This document shows positions 48,334 to 58,175 of a stretch of DNA of 64,000 bases, piece by piece. Source of the DNA: Terriglobia bacterium (GTDB lineage: Bacteria > Acidobacteriota > Terriglobia > JAJPHL01); assembly GCA_021325275.1 (NCBI GenBank), contig JAJPHL010000023.1:1-64000 (forward strand), given 5' to 3'. The notes beneath the pieces were generated by a model. That model saw nothing but the letters and a program-made list of their open reading frames with translations. It searched no databases and had not been told where the DNA came from. Position numbers and translations under genes: made by a program. Position 1 is the stretch's first letter. Each line of letters starts with the position of its first letter.

Positions 48334-50217
48334 CTACTGCGCGAACGTCTGCGCAATCACGCGGATCTCCGACGTCAGCTTCAAATCCTGCGACGCCGTG
48401 CCGCCGCGATCTACGGAAACCCGCGTGGCGTGCTTCTCGAGTTGCGTCAGCAGGTCGGGATCTTGCACCTGATACGGGTCCGATTCCGGCCACACGACGG
48501 CGATGTAGCTGCCGGGAATCACGCCTTTCAAAGTGTAGTTGCCGCTCGAGTCCGCGAACGTTGACTTGAAGTAGCGATCCATGAGGCGCTTCTTGGGATC
48601 GGAGCTGATCAACACCACAGGCACGCCGCCCATCGGGTTGCCGTCTTCATTCAACGCGTGACCCGTCACCGTGCCGCTGGCGAAATCGATGGTCGCGGCG
48701 ATTTGCACGGCGGCGCCGCCTTCCGGCACCACGATGCCGGTATCGAGAATGTCCGACCCGCCCGCGGAAAGCGCGCTCAAGAAAAATCCGCCGTTGCCGT
48801 TTCCACCACCAAGGTTGAGACCACCGCCGTAATTGATGTTCGCCGCCGGCGACCCGTTGCCCACGCGGCTCAACACTTGCAAATCGTAGGTGCCTGGCTG
48901 TACGTCGGCGATCTCAAAGGTACCGTCGGGATTCACTTGCGCTTGTCCCGTCATGCCGGGACCGCGGAATCCCACTTGATCGTTGCGCGGCGTCAGCGTG
49001 ACGCGCGAATTGTCGGGCACCGCGCCGCCTTCCGCTTCCAACTTGCCGCGAATCGTCGAGCCCGGCGTGATGACGATGGTGAGATTGTCGATGTTGCTCG
49101 ACTGCAGTTCCACTTCTTTCGTGAACGGCCGTGGAGCAGCTTGTCCACCACGTCCCTGGGCGTTCGGACCACCTGGTCCGCCTCGGCCGGCCGGGCCAAA
49201 CCCTCCGGGTCCGCCGAAACCTTGCTGGATCGTCAGACGATAGTGGCCGGGAAGCAATCCCTTCAGTTGGAACGATCCATCTTGCTTGATCTGCGATCCC
49301 GAGTTGCCGCCGCCCATCATCATGAAATCTTCGGCCATCGCGTTGATGTTTCCCGAGCTGAGCATGCGTCCCGACTGCGAATCCATCACGCGGCCGCTGA
49401 TGCTGAACGTGGACAGCGTGCGGAGCACCATGTCGATGCCGCCCATCTCCGCGCCCGGCAGCAACTGGATCGCTTGGGCGTCTTGCAGGCGCGTGGCGGT
49501 GGGATAGATCACGTTGCCATACGCGGTTTCGCGGCTGTTGGTCGGTCCGCTGCCGCGGCGCGACGCCTGCACATAGTAACGCCCGGGCGAGAGTCCGAAA
49601 ATGCGGTAGCGTCCGCGATCGTCGGTGTTGCCGTTGCCGGCGCTCGCTTGCAATGTCGGCTGACCGCGCCGGTACGTCTTGATCATCACCTGAACGTTGG
49701 CGTAAACCACCGGCTCGCCTTCGTCGTTCGTCACCACGCCGGTGATCACGCCGCCACGCTGCATGCGGCAATCGATGTCGCGAACTTCCTGGCCGTCCTT
49801 CACGGTGATGCGCGCGGGCGGCGCGTTCGACGATCGCGCGCCGTACGACGATCCCACGTAGCCGGTCTTGCTGCACGACAATGTGTAGTCGCCGGGCTCG
49901 ACGTTGCGAAATTCGAAGCCGCCTTGCGCGTCGCTAGTGGTTCCTTGCGGCTGAAAACGGCCGGTGGCTTGCAACGTGACGTCGGCGCGCTTGAGTCCCG
50001 CGCCGGTATCGTTGCCGTACACGTGTCCGCGCACCACGCCGGGCGTGGTGGGCGCCGCCGGCGTGGCCGGCGTCTGCCCGGGAGTGGTGGAAGATTGTCC
50101 CGCCTGTGAAGCTTGCGATTTGGCGCCTTGCTGCGGCGGAGATGCCTGCTGCGCTTGTTGCTGCGCGAAAGCGGGCATCAGGAAGAGTTGCGCAAGAAGC
50201 GCGACAATGGACAACAT
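48334..50217 (-). CDS. secreted carboxypeptidase-regulatory-like domain protein
   Basis: A 627-residue exported protein. A signal peptide (about 1-18) precedes a Gln/Ala/Thr/Pro-rich linker. Then tandem Cna-B/carboxypeptidase-regulatory-like beta-sandwich units follow: GVVRGHVYGNDTGAGLKRADVTL, GVITGVVTNDEGEPVVYANVQV, STFSISGRVMDSQSGRML and GTVTGHALNEDGNPMGGVP, each with a GSYxx or YTLSCS-type strand. There is a low-complexity Gly/Pro run (about 345-370). No enzyme domain is attached, so it probably has a scaffold or binding role. Confidence 0.9.
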   Translation of the reverse strand: MLSIVALLAQLFLMPAFAQQQAQQASPPQQGAKSQASQAGQSSTTPGQTPATPAAPTTPGVVRGHVYGNDTGAGLKRADVTLQATGRFQPQGTTSDAQGGFEFRNVEPGDYTLSCSKTGYVGSSYGARSSNAPPARITVKDGQEVRDIDCRMQRGGVITGVVTNDEGEPVVYANVQVMIKTYRRGQPTLQASAGNGNTDDRGRYRIFGLSPGRYYVQASRRGSGPTNSRETAYGNVIYPTATRLQDAQAIQLLPGAEMGGIDMVLRTLSTFSISGRVMDSQSGRMLSSGNINAMAEDFMMMGGGNSGSQIKQDGSFQLKGLLPGHYRLTIQQGFGGPGGFGPAGRGGPGGPNAQGRGGQAAPRPFTKEVELQSSNIDNLTIVITPGSTIRGKLEAEGGAVPDNSRVTLTPRNDQVGFRGPGMTGQAQVNPDGTFEIADVQPGTYDLQVLSRVGNGSPAANINYGGGLNLGGGNGNGGFFLSALSAGGSDILDTGIVVPEGGAAVQIAATIDFASGTVTGHALNEDGNPMGGVPVVLISSDPKKRLMDRYFKSTFADSSGNYTLKGVIPGSYIAVVWPESDPYQVQDPDLLTQLEKHATRVSVDRGGTASQDLKLTSEIRVIAQTFAQ

Positions 50218-50257
50218 ACAAACTTAAACCCCTCCTCCGGCCTGGAGTCTCGGAATC

Positions 50258-51213
50258 CTAATCGCTTAGACCCTTGAAATAGTCGATGGTTAGCTTCAAT
50301 CCCTCTTCCAGAGGCACCTTGGGCTTCCATCCCAGAAGTTGTCCGGCGCGCGTGATGTCGGGGCAGCGCTGCTTGGGATCATCCTTGGGCAGCGGCTTGT
50401 GCTCGATGCGCGCGTCCGTTGCGCCCATGAGCGCGATGATCACGTCGGCGAATCGCCGGATGCTGATCTCGTTGGGATTGCCGAGATTCACCGGATACTG
50501 GATTCCCGGCACAGGATCGGCCATGGCGAGACGCGCGATTCCATCGACTAAATCCGACACGTAGCAAAAGCTGCGGGTCTGTGATCCGTCGCCGAAAACC
50601 GTGAGCGGCTCGCCGCGCAGCGCTTGATCGACGAACGCCGGCACCACGCGGCCGTCCTTCAGTTTCATGCGTGGTCCATAGGTGTTGAAGATGCGCACGA
50701 TGCGCGTGTCGACGGCGCAAGTGCGATGGTAGGCCATGGTGATCGCTTCGGAAAATCGCTTGGCCTCGTCGTAAACCGAGCGCGGACCCACCGGATTTAC
50801 GTGGCCCCAATACGTTTCCACTTGGGGATGCTCGAGCGGATCGCCGTAGCACTCCGAGGTCGACGCCATGAGGAAGCGCGCTTTCTTGCGGCGCGCCAGT
50901 TCGAGACAGTGTCGCGTACCTTCCGATCCCACCGCGAGCGTCTCGAGCGGATACTTCAAGTAGTCGAAAGGGCTGGCGGGCGACGCGAGGTTGAACACGA
51001 TATCCACGGGACCATCGACGTCGAGGCCTTCGCTGACGTTCTGGTGCACGAACGCGAAACGCGAATTGCCTTGGTTGTGCGCCAGATTGCGCGTGGCGCC
51101 GGTGATGAGGTTATCGACCACGACGACAGAATCGCCGCGAGCTAGAAAATAATCGCAAAGGTGCGAGCCGACAAATCCCGCGCCGCCAGTACAATACGGA
51201 GTCCATTGGGCAT
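50258..51213 (-). pseudogene. UDP-glucuronate decarboxylase (UXS-like), one-base frameshift at the start
   Basis: An SDR enzyme that makes UDP-xylose from UDP-glucuronate, or a close epimerase relative. After the opening it has [11 protein letters not shown] (NAD-binding), [16 protein letters not shown], the YxxxK motif [13 protein letters not shown] and NLGNPNEIS, all typical of UXS. The expected start MPNGLRIV is encoded at 51213 but in a different frame from TGGAGFVG; one missing base near 51188-51192 (ATTGTACTGG) separates them. Restoring it gives a 318-codon gene of the normal length. Without it the only in-frame start is a TTG with no ribosome site, or the gene is dead. The pattern equally fits a sequencing error. 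Confidence 0.82.
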
Positions 51214-51278
51214 AAGGGCAATTCAATATTGTAACGCAGCCGATGCGGGCCGCGTATAATGCGTACAGGGTGCACCCG

Positions 51279-52724
51279 ATGCGTCTCCGTTCCCTCGCGC
51301 GAGTCGTGGTTATTTCCGCTTGCTTCGCGGCGTGTTTTGCGGACGCGCAAACGTATCCGGGACAATATCCGCCAACCACGTATCCGCCGGGCCAATATCC
51401 TCCCGGACAATATCCGCCGGGACAGTATCCAGGCGGCCAGTATCCGGGCACGGGCATTCAGATCCCAGGAATCTCGCTGCCGAAACGCAAACAGAAAGAC
51501 GATGCGACCAAGAGCGACTTAAAAACCACAGTCGCGACCATCGACGGCGCGTTGCGCAAGCTTGCTGAAAAAGATTTGCTGCTCGAGACGAAAAGCGCGA
51601 TCCTGCGCTTCCGCCTGCTGGCCAAGACGCAGTTCAAGAACAAGAACGGCGATCAGATTCGCGATTCCCTGCTGCATCCCGGGGACCAGTTGACGATTTT
51701 CGTGAGTCCCGACGATCCGGAAACGGCGCTACGTGTGACGCTGGTGCGCGAAGGCACCACCATCGAGCGCGCCGGCGGCGAGCAGACCGTCGACGAGGCG
51801 AGAGTACGCACGCCGACCGCCGCCGACTTGGGCAAATCGCAAAAAGTCGCGATGGGCGGAGGCGGTGGTTCCGACGCGGGCGGCCCTGGGGTGCATGTCG
51901 GCGATGCGACCGGTGGCGTTGAGTCGGGTGGCGATCGGCCGTCACTGAAACGCGACGGCGGCGAAGGAAACGCCCCAGGGCCGGCGGCGGACGCGCCCGT
52001 AGCCGCACCGGCGGCGGCCCGCGATGCGAATCTCATGTCCGACGCCGAAGTGATCAACGAAGCGCGCGCGGCGGCCGTGGCGTATTCGCAAGGTCTTCCG
52101 AATTTTCTCGCGCATCAAATCACCGACCGTTACTTCAGCCCGGGATTTCCGCCGGTCTGGCGACGCCTCGACGAAGTCGACGCCGAACTCGCCTACCTGA
52201 ACGGCCGCGAGGATTATCGCGATTTCAAGATCGACGGCGAACCGGCGATTCGTCCGCCGGAATCGAGCGGGTCATGGAGCACCGGCGATTTCGGAACCAC
52301 GCTCGACGACTTGATGTCGCCGGCCACGAACGCCACGTTTCGGCGCCGCGGCGAGGAACGCGTCGGCGTGCGTCAAGCGATTGTCTACAACTACACGGTC
52401 GAAGAATCCAATTCCCACTGGAAGCTGGTGTCGCCCGATGGACGCACGTTGAATCCCGCGTATGAAGGCGCGATTTGGGTGGACAAGGAATCGCTGCGCA
52501 TCCTGCGCATCGAGCAGCGCGCCACGAACTTGCCACGCGGCTATCCGTTCACGCGCGCCGAGTACACGCTGGTCTACGGCTGGGTGCGCATCGACGATCG
52601 CGCGTACCTGATGCCCATGTCCGGCGAGAATGTCGGCTGCATGAGCGGCGGAAGTTGCTCGCGAAACTCCACCGAGTTCAAGAATTATCGCAAGTTCGTG
52701 GCGGATTCGAAGATTGTGTATTGA
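51279..52724 (+). CDS. secreted protein with YPPGQ repeats
   Basis: A 481-residue exported protein of unknown function. After the signal peptide (about 1-24) a Tyr/Pro/Gly/Gln repeat region (steps of YPPGQ, residues ~26-55) forms an extended, collagen- or elastin-like stretch. A basic helical segment follows ([10 protein letters not shown]...), then a region with a Gly/Ala/Asp-rich linker (~200-250). The C-terminal half is a compact domain ([79 protein letters not shown]) that I cannot name, with two Cys near the end. The start at 51279 is used because the signal peptide then begins with [11 protein letters not shown]. Its N-terminal coding strand mirrors an unlikely long extension of the opposite-strand gene. 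Confidence 0.78.
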   Translation: MRLRSLARVVVISACFAACFADAQTYPGQYPPTTYPPGQYPPGQYPPGQYPGGQYPGTGIQIPGISLPKRKQKDDATKSDLKTTVATIDGALRKLAEKDLLLETKSAILRFRLLAKTQFKNKNGDQIRDSLLHPGDQLTIFVSPDDPETALRVTLVREGTTIERAGGEQTVDEARVRTPTAADLGKSQKVAMGGGGGSDAGGPGVHVGDATGGVESGGDRPSLKRDGGEGNAPGPAADAPVAAPAAARDANLMSDAEVINEARAAAVAYSQGLPNFLAHQITDRYFSPGFPPVWRRLDEVDAELAYLNGREDYRDFKIDGEPAIRPPESSGSWSTGDFGTTLDDLMSPATNATFRRRGEERVGVRQAIVYNYTVEESNSHWKLVSPDGRTLNPAYEGAIWVDKESLRILRIEQRATNLPRGYPFTRAEYTLVYGWVRIDDRAYLMPMSGENVGCMSGGSCSRNSTEFKNYRKFVADSKIVY

Positions 52725-52727
52725 TCG

Positions 52728-53126
52728 TCAATAGAGGACGGAATACCCTTCGGCGCCTCGTAAGTCTCGATCGAACGTAACAGTATCGCGACAGCCGGCT
52801 TCGCGGCAGATTTCGCCAATCAGGTAGTCGGAGAAGTCGGCTCGTCCGCCGCGGAACAGTTCGAGCGCACGCCGCACCAGCGCTTCATGCTCGAACCGAA
52901 ACAACTCGAATTCTAAAACGCGGTCGAGCGCCTCGCAGATTTGGACGCGAGTCTGGCTGTATGTACTCTCCAAGATCCAGACTAGCTCGCAAACTACGAT
53001 CGAGGTTAGATAGAAAAGCTCTCCTTCATCGCGGGCCTGCTCGGAGATTCGCGTCACCGCCGCCAACTGAGTGAGATCGTCGGCCAGCAGAAGGCGCGCG
53101 ATCACATTTGTATCCGCTCCTCTCAT
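52728..53126 (-). CDS. vapC: VapC-type PIN-domain toxin
   Basis: A 132-residue PIN-domain ribonuclease toxin. Acidic active-site residues fit: Asp5 (GADTNV), Glu47 (VCELVW), Asp97 or Asp100 (RADFSDYLIGE) and Asp119 (TVTFDRDL). It overlaps its antitoxin gene by four bases, with the antitoxin first, as in vapBC operons. VapC toxins cleave tRNA or rRNA. It stops 4 bp before the end of the secreted YPPGQ-repeat gene on the other strand. Confidence 0.92.
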   Translation of the reverse strand: MRGADTNVIARLLLADDLTQLAAVTRISEQARDEGELFYLTSIVVCELVWILESTYSQTRVQICEALDRVLEFELFRFEHEALVRRALELFRGGRADFSDYLIGEICREAGCRDTVTFDRDLRGAEGYSVLY

Positions 53127-53365
53127 CGTTTTGCGAAGCGCTGCCGGACGGCTTCGTTCATTTGCCGCACCGTCACCGGCTTGCGGTGCGGCGACTTCAG
53201 GATCCCTATGATCGAGTTGATGTCCTGATTCCTAGGCGTCAAGATCAAACGGCCTCTGGTGTCGACGTCAAACCAAACCCGCTGGCCGGGTTTCAATTTA
53301 ACTTGGTCGCGGATTTCCTTGGGAATTGTGATCTGTCCCTTGCTCGTGAGTGTACCGATGCTCAT
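53123..53365 (-). CDS. vapB: AbrB/MazE-type antitoxin (VapB)
   Basis: An 80-residue SpoVT/AbrB-fold DNA-binding antitoxin. GTLTSKGQITIPKEIRDQVKLKPGQRVWFDVD is the domain signature; the C-terminal helix (HRKPVTVRQMNEAVRQRFAKR) should bind the toxin. It leads the vapBC operon and should repress its own promoter. Confidence 0.93.
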   Translation of the reverse strand: MSIGTLTSKGQITIPKEIRDQVKLKPGQRVWFDVDTRGRLILTPRNQDINSIIGILKSPHRKPVTVRQMNEAVRQRFAKR

Positions 53366-53445
53366 GGCTCCTTACCTTTCTCGTTTCCCCTTACTTCAGA
53401 GTATCACCCTTACTTGGCTGCATCGAGGCGTTTCGCGGAGGCTCG

Positions 53446-53802
53446 TCACGTGCCGCGATACGTTGCGACAAGTTCGATCAGTCCGATGATGTGCCGATTG
53501 AACTCGTCGAGCTCCTCGGCGGGAATCCAGTACTCTTGGTGAATGCTCGAGCCGACGGTTTTCACTTCGTACCGGCGAAGAAACGCGGCGTCAATCTGAA
53601 ATCGCAGGACGTAGCCGGTCCCTCGATCCCGAGTGTTCCAGTCGCTGGCAATCTGCGTGGCGTATTCTTCGTTCAAGACTGGATAGAAAATAGGCTGCTC
53701 GGGTAAGCGTGGAGGAAAAGCCCGCCAGCCGCTGGCGCGAATCAGATCTAATTCCGCTTCGCCAACAGGACGAAAGAGTACGATAGGGCCCGCAGCATTC
53801 AT
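53446..53802 (-). CDS. small conserved protein (ADP-ribosylation/crystallin J1-like annotation)
   Basis: A 118-residue protein. GPIVLFRPVGEAELDLIRASG, RAFPPRLPEQPIFYPVLNEEYA, IASDWNTRD, VLRFQIDAAFLRRYEV and HQEYWIPAEELDEFNRHIIG recall a widely distributed small family commonly annotated as ADP-ribosylation/crystallin J1. No catalytic mechanism is established for it. The start at 53802 lies 5 bp after the stop of the upstream thioredoxin-domain gene; extending it further would enter that gene in an implausible frame. Confidence 0.72.
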   Translation of the reverse strand: MNAAGPIVLFRPVGEAELDLIRASGWRAFPPRLPEQPIFYPVLNEEYATQIASDWNTRDRGTGYVLRFQIDAAFLRRYEVKTVGSSIHQEYWIPAEELDEFNRHIIGLIELVATYRGT

Positions 53803-53806
53803 CGGA

Positions 53807-56050
53807 CTATTTCGCGTCGAGCAATTTCGCGGCCTCCGAGGGATCGGTGGTCGGCGCCTGGCACGTAAAGTTCTCGCAGACGTACGCGGTCGCGCGGCCG
53901 TCCTTGCGCGACATCGGTTCGATGAACGGCAGCCACTTCGCCAAATGCTTTTGACCGTCGCCGCCGTCGGCCAACAACACAATCTTGTCCGGCAGGAAAC
54001 GCTCGTGGACCAGTCGCAACATCGCACGAGTGTCGGCCGCGCCGGGTGCGCCGGCGATCACAACCTGTTTCGGTTTCGCGAGACTCAATCCCAATGCCGC
54101 GGCCATCTGCGGCAATGTTTCAGGACCATGCTCCAGGCGCGGCGCAAAGATCCGCAAAATTTGCGCGGCGCGCTCGCGCCAGGCGTCGCGGCCGGCGATT
54201 TGCGACAGGCGCAGCAGATTCGCCACGGCAATCGAGTTCGGCGAGGGTTCGGCGCCGTCGTAGTCTTCGCGCATTTGCAGGAGGATCGACGGATCGCGGC
54301 CGCTCGTCGAAAAATATCCGCCGGTTTTCGCGTCCCAGAAAAAGTCGTCCTGTTTTTCCTGCAATCGAACGGCCCACTCCAGCCACGCGACGTTGAAATC
54401 CGCTTCGTACAAATCGAGCAAACCTTGAATGAGAAACGCGTAGTCGTCGACAAACGCCGGGATCGCCGCCTCGCCCGCGCGATAGCGCCGCAACAGCGCG
54501 CCGGTTTTCGGATCGTACAGGCGATCGTGAATGAATCCCGCGGATTTTTCGGCAGCCACCAGGTATTTGGGGTCATCCAGCGCCTGTGACGCGCGCGCCA
54601 GAGACGAAATCATCAAGCCGTTCCACGCGGTGAGCACTTTATCGTCGAGTCCCGGGCGTGGACGATGCGCGCGCACGGACAGCAGCTTCGCTCGCGCCGC
54701 GGCCATTGCGATCCGGTCGCTGTCCGGGATGTCGTGGCGCAAGATCAAAACATTCTGCCCGTGAAACTCACCTTGCTGGTCCGACTCCGGCGCGACATTG
54801 CCGTTCGGTTCGACGCCGTAGTACAGCCCGAACGCCCGCGCCTGATCCGCGCCCAACACTTGGGCGATTTCCGCGGCTGTCCAAACGTAGAACGCGCCTT
54901 CGCGTTTTTCTTTTCCTCCCGCGGTCACGAGACTGTCGGCGTCTTCGGCGGAATAGAAGCCGCCCTCAGGATCGTGCATGTCACGCAGGACGTAATCGAG
55001 AATGTCGCGCGCCACTCCGGAGAAAAACGCATCGTGCGTGATCTGGAACGCTTCGGTGTACGACGCGGCGAGCTGCGCCTGATCGTAGAGCATCTTCTCG
55101 AAATGCGGCACATGCCACTCGGCGTCGACGGAATAACGATGGAAGCCGCCGCCCAAGTGATCGTGCATGCCGCCCGCCGCCATGGCACGCAGCGTGTTCA
55201 ACGACATTTCGAGCGCCGGCTTTTTGCCGGTGCGCGCGTAATAGCGCAAAAGAAAATTCAGCACCGAAGGACGCGGGAATTTCGGGGCGCCGCCAAAACC
55301 GGCATGTTGATGATCGTAGGACGACGCGAAGCGCGAATAGGCATGATCCAAAACCGCGGCGCCCGGCGCGTCTTCGCCTTGCTCGAAGCCCTGATTCGCC
55401 ATGTCGCGCAGCGATCCCAGCACGCGGTCCGCCGACTTCAGCACGTCCTCGTGCTGCGTGGACCACGCCTGTTGCACGCTCATCAAAATCGTGCGAAATC
55501 CCGGGCGCCCGTAACGATCGGTGGGAGGAAAATACGTGCCGCCGAGAAATGGCTTGCGGTCGGGAGTGAGAAACACGGACATCGGCCATCCGCCGCCACC
55601 CGTCGTGGCCTGCACGAACGTCATGTAGACGCGATCGATATCCGGCCGCTCCTCGCGATCCACTTTGATCGCGACGAAGTATTGATTCAGGATTTGCGCC
55701 AGCGCTGGATCCTCGAACGATTCGTGTTCCATCACGTGGCACCAGTGGCACGTGGAGTATCCGATGGAGAGAAACACCGGCTTGTTTTCGCGGCGCGCTT
55801 TTTCGAAGGCTTCGTCGCCCCACGGATACCAGTCGACGGGGTTGGAGGCGTGCTGCAACAGGTACGGACTCTTTTCCTGAGCGAGACGATTCATATTCCT
55901 CTGGATGAATTGATGGCGGAACTGGTCGAGTTTGGGGCGCAGGCGGGCATTGAGCAGCGCCCCAGCCGGACGGCTGTAGAACATCAGCGCCAGAAGAACC
56001 AAGAAGCAGATTCCCGGCGCGATCAACAAAGCAATGACGCTTTTGCGCAA
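53807..56050 (-). CDS. membrane-anchored YyaL/SPATA20-type thioredoxin-domain protein
   Basis: A 747-residue protein of the DUF255 (YyaL/spermatogenesis-associated 20) family. It has an added N-terminal membrane helix (about 5-25), so it is anchored. A thioredoxin-like domain follows (about 50-175): [22 protein letters not shown], then [20 protein letters not shown] with a CHWC active site. The rest is an alpha/alpha-barrel-like domain with [32 protein letters not shown]-like and [15 protein letters not shown]. The C-terminus has another Cys (CENFTCQAP). In mammals and bacteria the role is unknown, but the sugar-hydrolase-like barrel with thioredoxin suggests redox-controlled binding. Confidence 0.93.
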   Translation of the reverse strand: MRKSVIALLIAPGICFLVLLALMFYSRPAGALLNARLRPKLDQFRHQFIQRNMNRLAQEKSPYLLQHASNPVDWYPWGDEAFEKARRENKPVFLSIGYSTCHWCHVMEHESFEDPALAQILNQYFVAIKVDREERPDIDRVYMTFVQATTGGGGWPMSVFLTPDRKPFLGGTYFPPTDRYGRPGFRTILMSVQQAWSTQHEDVLKSADRVLGSLRDMANQGFEQGEDAPGAAVLDHAYSRFASSYDHQHAGFGGAPKFPRPSVLNFLLRYYARTGKKPALEMSLNTLRAMAAGGMHDHLGGGFHRYSVDAEWHVPHFEKMLYDQAQLAASYTEAFQITHDAFFSGVARDILDYVLRDMHDPEGGFYSAEDADSLVTAGGKEKREGAFYVWTAAEIAQVLGADQARAFGLYYGVEPNGNVAPESDQQGEFHGQNVLILRHDIPDSDRIAMAAARAKLLSVRAHRPRPGLDDKVLTAWNGLMISSLARASQALDDPKYLVAAEKSAGFIHDRLYDPKTGALLRRYRAGEAAIPAFVDDYAFLIQGLLDLYEADFNVAWLEWAVRLQEKQDDFFWDAKTGGYFSTSGRDPSILLQMREDYDGAEPSPNSIAVANLLRLSQIAGRDAWRERAAQILRIFAPRLEHGPETLPQMAAALGLSLAKPKQVVIAGAPGAADTRAMLRLVHERFLPDKIVLLADGGDGQKHLAKWLPFIEPMSRKDGRATAYVCENFTCQAPTTDPSEAAKLLDAK

Positions 56051-56054
56051 ACGG

Positions 56055-56417
56055 CTACGCCGCTTTCAGCGTCCGCGCACCTAAAGTACGAATGCTGCGC
56101 GCGTCTTGCGGACGCGCGTGGCGATGCGTCACGCGCCAGCGCGATTTCTGCTTGAGCACTTGTTTCTCCAGGTGCTCCAGCGCGGCCCTCAACGACTCGC
56201 GGAGATTCCGCTTGCCGGCCGCGCCGACAATCGCGTGATCGTTGAGGTTTAGGGTAATTTCCACCAGGATCAAATGACGCTCTTGCGCCAGAATCACGTG
56301 CGTTTCAAGCGCGGGACGAGGCCCCAAAATCTTCGCCAGCTTCGTCAAGCGCGTCTCGACTTGTTTGCGCACGAAAGGAGTTACTTCCTGCTGCCTGCCC
56401 GTATAAGAAACGTTCAC
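56055..56417 (-). CDS. hpf: ribosome hibernation promoting factor
   Basis: A 120-residue HPF/RaiA-family protein that binds the 30S A- and P-site region and silences ribosomes in stationary phase. [30 protein letters not shown] and [27 protein letters not shown] fit. A GTG at 56417 is the likely start: it follows aaaggagg at ideal spacing, and a longer frame begins in unlikely sequence. The protein is a short form lacking the long C-terminal dimerising domain. It follows rpoN (42-bp repeat-filled gap), the usual position. Confidence 0.88.
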   Translation of the reverse strand: MNVSYTGRQQEVTPFVRKQVETRLTKLAKILGPRPALETHVILAQERHLILVEITLNLNDHAIVGAAGKRNLRESLRAALEHLEKQVLKQKSRWRVTHRHARPQDARSIRTLGARTLKAA

Positions 56418-56458
56418 GGCATCCTCCTTTACAACGAGCCCTCGAACCTCTACTTCGT

Positions 56459-56506
56459 ACATCGAAACTTACATCGAAGCTTACATCGAAACTTACATCG
56501 AAACCT
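56459..56506. repeat. 12-bp tandem repeat, four units, covering rpoN stop
   Basis: The unit acatcgaaactt occurs four times at 56459-56470, 56471-56482, 56483-56494 and 56495-56506, with one or two changed bases in the second and fourth. On the minus strand it ends rpoN in KVSM and its stop TAA (56493-56495). All three frames are open or stop in the same way across units. Slippage could change the distance to hpf. Confidence 0.85.
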
Positions 56507-58136
56507 TGCGCGTCTTCACGCGGCGTTGATGCGTGGAAGGAATCCGCATGTCCTCGCGATATTTCGCCACCGTGCGGCGCGTCACTTGAATGCCTTGCGT
56601 CTGCAGCATCCGCGTAATCTGATCGTCGGTGAGCGGATGCGTGGAATCCTCTTCCTCGATGATCTTTTTCACTTTGCGTTTCAAAACCAGCAGCGACGTG
56701 TCTTGTCCCGACGGTCCCTGCACCGCTTCCGAGAAAAAGAAGCGTAATTCGTAGACGCCTTGCGGCGTATGCACGTATTTGTTGGCCACCGCGCGGCTCA
56801 CCGTGGAAGGATGCACGCCGACTTCTTCGGCGACTTCCTTGATCATCATGGGCTTCAGCTCGTCGATGCCGCGATCGAGAAAATCGCGCTGCCGCGCCAC
56901 CACCGTTTGGCACACGCGCAAGATCGTCTGCTTGCGCTGCTCGATGTTCTTCATCAATTGGATCGCCGAACTGTAGCGATCTTTGATGTACGTCCGCACG
57001 TCTTTGTCCGATTCCCCGCGATTCAGCAGGCGGCGATAGGAAAGATTCAGCCGTAACTGCGGAACGTCTTCCTCGTTCATGATGATCTGGTATTCGTCGC
57101 CGTTCTTTACGATGAACACGTCGGGCTCGATCAAACGCGCTTCCGGTTTGTTGTAACGCTGCCCCGGCCGCGGATCCAGGCGCTTGAGATACTCGACCGC
57201 ATCCTCCACCACCGGGATCGGCCGTCCCAAGGCTTTGGCGATTTCCTTGAATTGCTTGTTCTGCACGTGCGGCAGGAAATCGTGGACCACTTGCCACGCG
57301 CAACTTCTCTCCATGCCGATGGTCCGAAGCTGGATCAACAAACATTCGCGCAAATCGCGCGCCGCCACGCCGGAGGGATCGAATTGCTGCACCAGCTTCA
57401 GGGCGGCCTCGGCCAGTTCGAGCGAATGTCCTCCCGCTTCGGCGATATCCTCGATCGTGGTGGTAGTGAGATAACCGTCTTCGCTCAAATTACCGATGAT
57501 CGCTTCGGCAGCCACCACCACTTCCGGCGCGGCCGCCGACAAACTAAGCTGCCACATCAAGTGGTCGGTGAGATTGGTGGGAGTGGCGAGAAAATTTTCG
57601 AAGGACGGCTTCTCCACGTCCTCGCTCGCGGGACTGCGAAAGCCGGGATCGAGATAATCGTCGAAGAAGCTGCCGAAATCGATTTCGTCGAACGCGTCTT
57701 TCTCTTTGGCGGGCGTGAAGTCCACCACTTCCAGCGGTCCTTCCAGGGTTGAGGATGTATGCTCGATGGCGGGACCATCGCCGTTGCCGTCAGTGGACAA
57801 CCGCGACGGCGCTTCGTATTCCTCGAACGCCGCTTGCGCCGCATCGTGCGCCTCGCTATGCGCCTCGGTGACTTCGCGGTCGGCAGCCTGCTCGCCGCGC
57901 GTTTCGGCCGCGACAATTTCTTCGATGCGCGCGATTTCCTCGGTGTCGGTTTCCACCTCGCCGTCGGCGAGTTCCTCGAGGACCGGGTTCTCCACCATTT
58001 CAGCGGTGATCATGTCGCGCAGTTCCAGCTTGTTCAGCGCCAATACGCTGACCATTTGCACCAAGCCGGGCGTGAGCACCTGTTTCTGCGCCACGCGCAG
58101 GTTCAGGTTGATCCGCTGTTGCATTCCGTCAGCCAC
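56493..58136 (-). CDS. rpoN: RNA polymerase sigma-54 factor
   Basis: A 547-residue sigma-54. Region I is Gln/Leu-rich (INLNLRVAQKQVLTPGLVQMVSVLALNKLELRDM). An acidic stretch follows (about 60-160), then the core-binding region (LMWQLSLSA and FDPSGVAARDLRECLL). The HTH region (MIKEVAEEVGVHPSTVSRAVANKYV) follows, and the RpoN box is VTRRTVAKYREDMRIP. It directs transcription from -24/-12 promoters with enhancer-binding proteins. It stands between lptB and hpf, the conserved order in many bacteria. The end is inside a 12-bp tandem repeat. Confidence 0.96.
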   Translation of the reverse strand: MADGMQQRINLNLRVAQKQVLTPGLVQMVSVLALNKLELRDMITAEMVENPVLEELADGEVETDTEEIARIEEIVAAETRGEQAADREVTEAHSEAHDAAQAAFEEYEAPSRLSTDGNGDGPAIEHTSSTLEGPLEVVDFTPAKEKDAFDEIDFGSFFDDYLDPGFRSPASEDVEKPSFENFLATPTNLTDHLMWQLSLSAAAPEVVVAAEAIIGNLSEDGYLTTTTIEDIAEAGGHSLELAEAALKLVQQFDPSGVAARDLRECLLIQLRTIGMERSCAWQVVHDFLPHVQNKQFKEIAKALGRPIPVVEDAVEYLKRLDPRPGQRYNKPEARLIEPDVFIVKNGDEYQIIMNEEDVPQLRLNLSYRRLLNRGESDKDVRTYIKDRYSSAIQLMKNIEQRKQTILRVCQTVVARQRDFLDRGIDELKPMMIKEVAEEVGVHPSTVSRAVANKYVHTPQGVYELRFFFSEAVQGPSGQDTSLLVLKRKVKKIIEEEDSTHPLTDDQITRMLQTQGIQVTRRTVAKYREDMRIPSTHQRRVKTRKVSM

Positions 58137-58175
58137 TTAAGATTCCCAGACCTTTCAGAGTACTCCCACGAAACT

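Noticed and set aside
51214-51457. N-terminal extension of the UXS-like frame with PGY/GGY repeats
   Set aside because: It is the reverse-strand reading of the YPPGQ-repeat gene's coding start, so it cannot be taken as a real protein end.
54665-56155. 496-codon frame antisense to the YyaL-type gene
   Set aside because: It mirrors the real gene's codon pattern and has no start signal or family resemblance.
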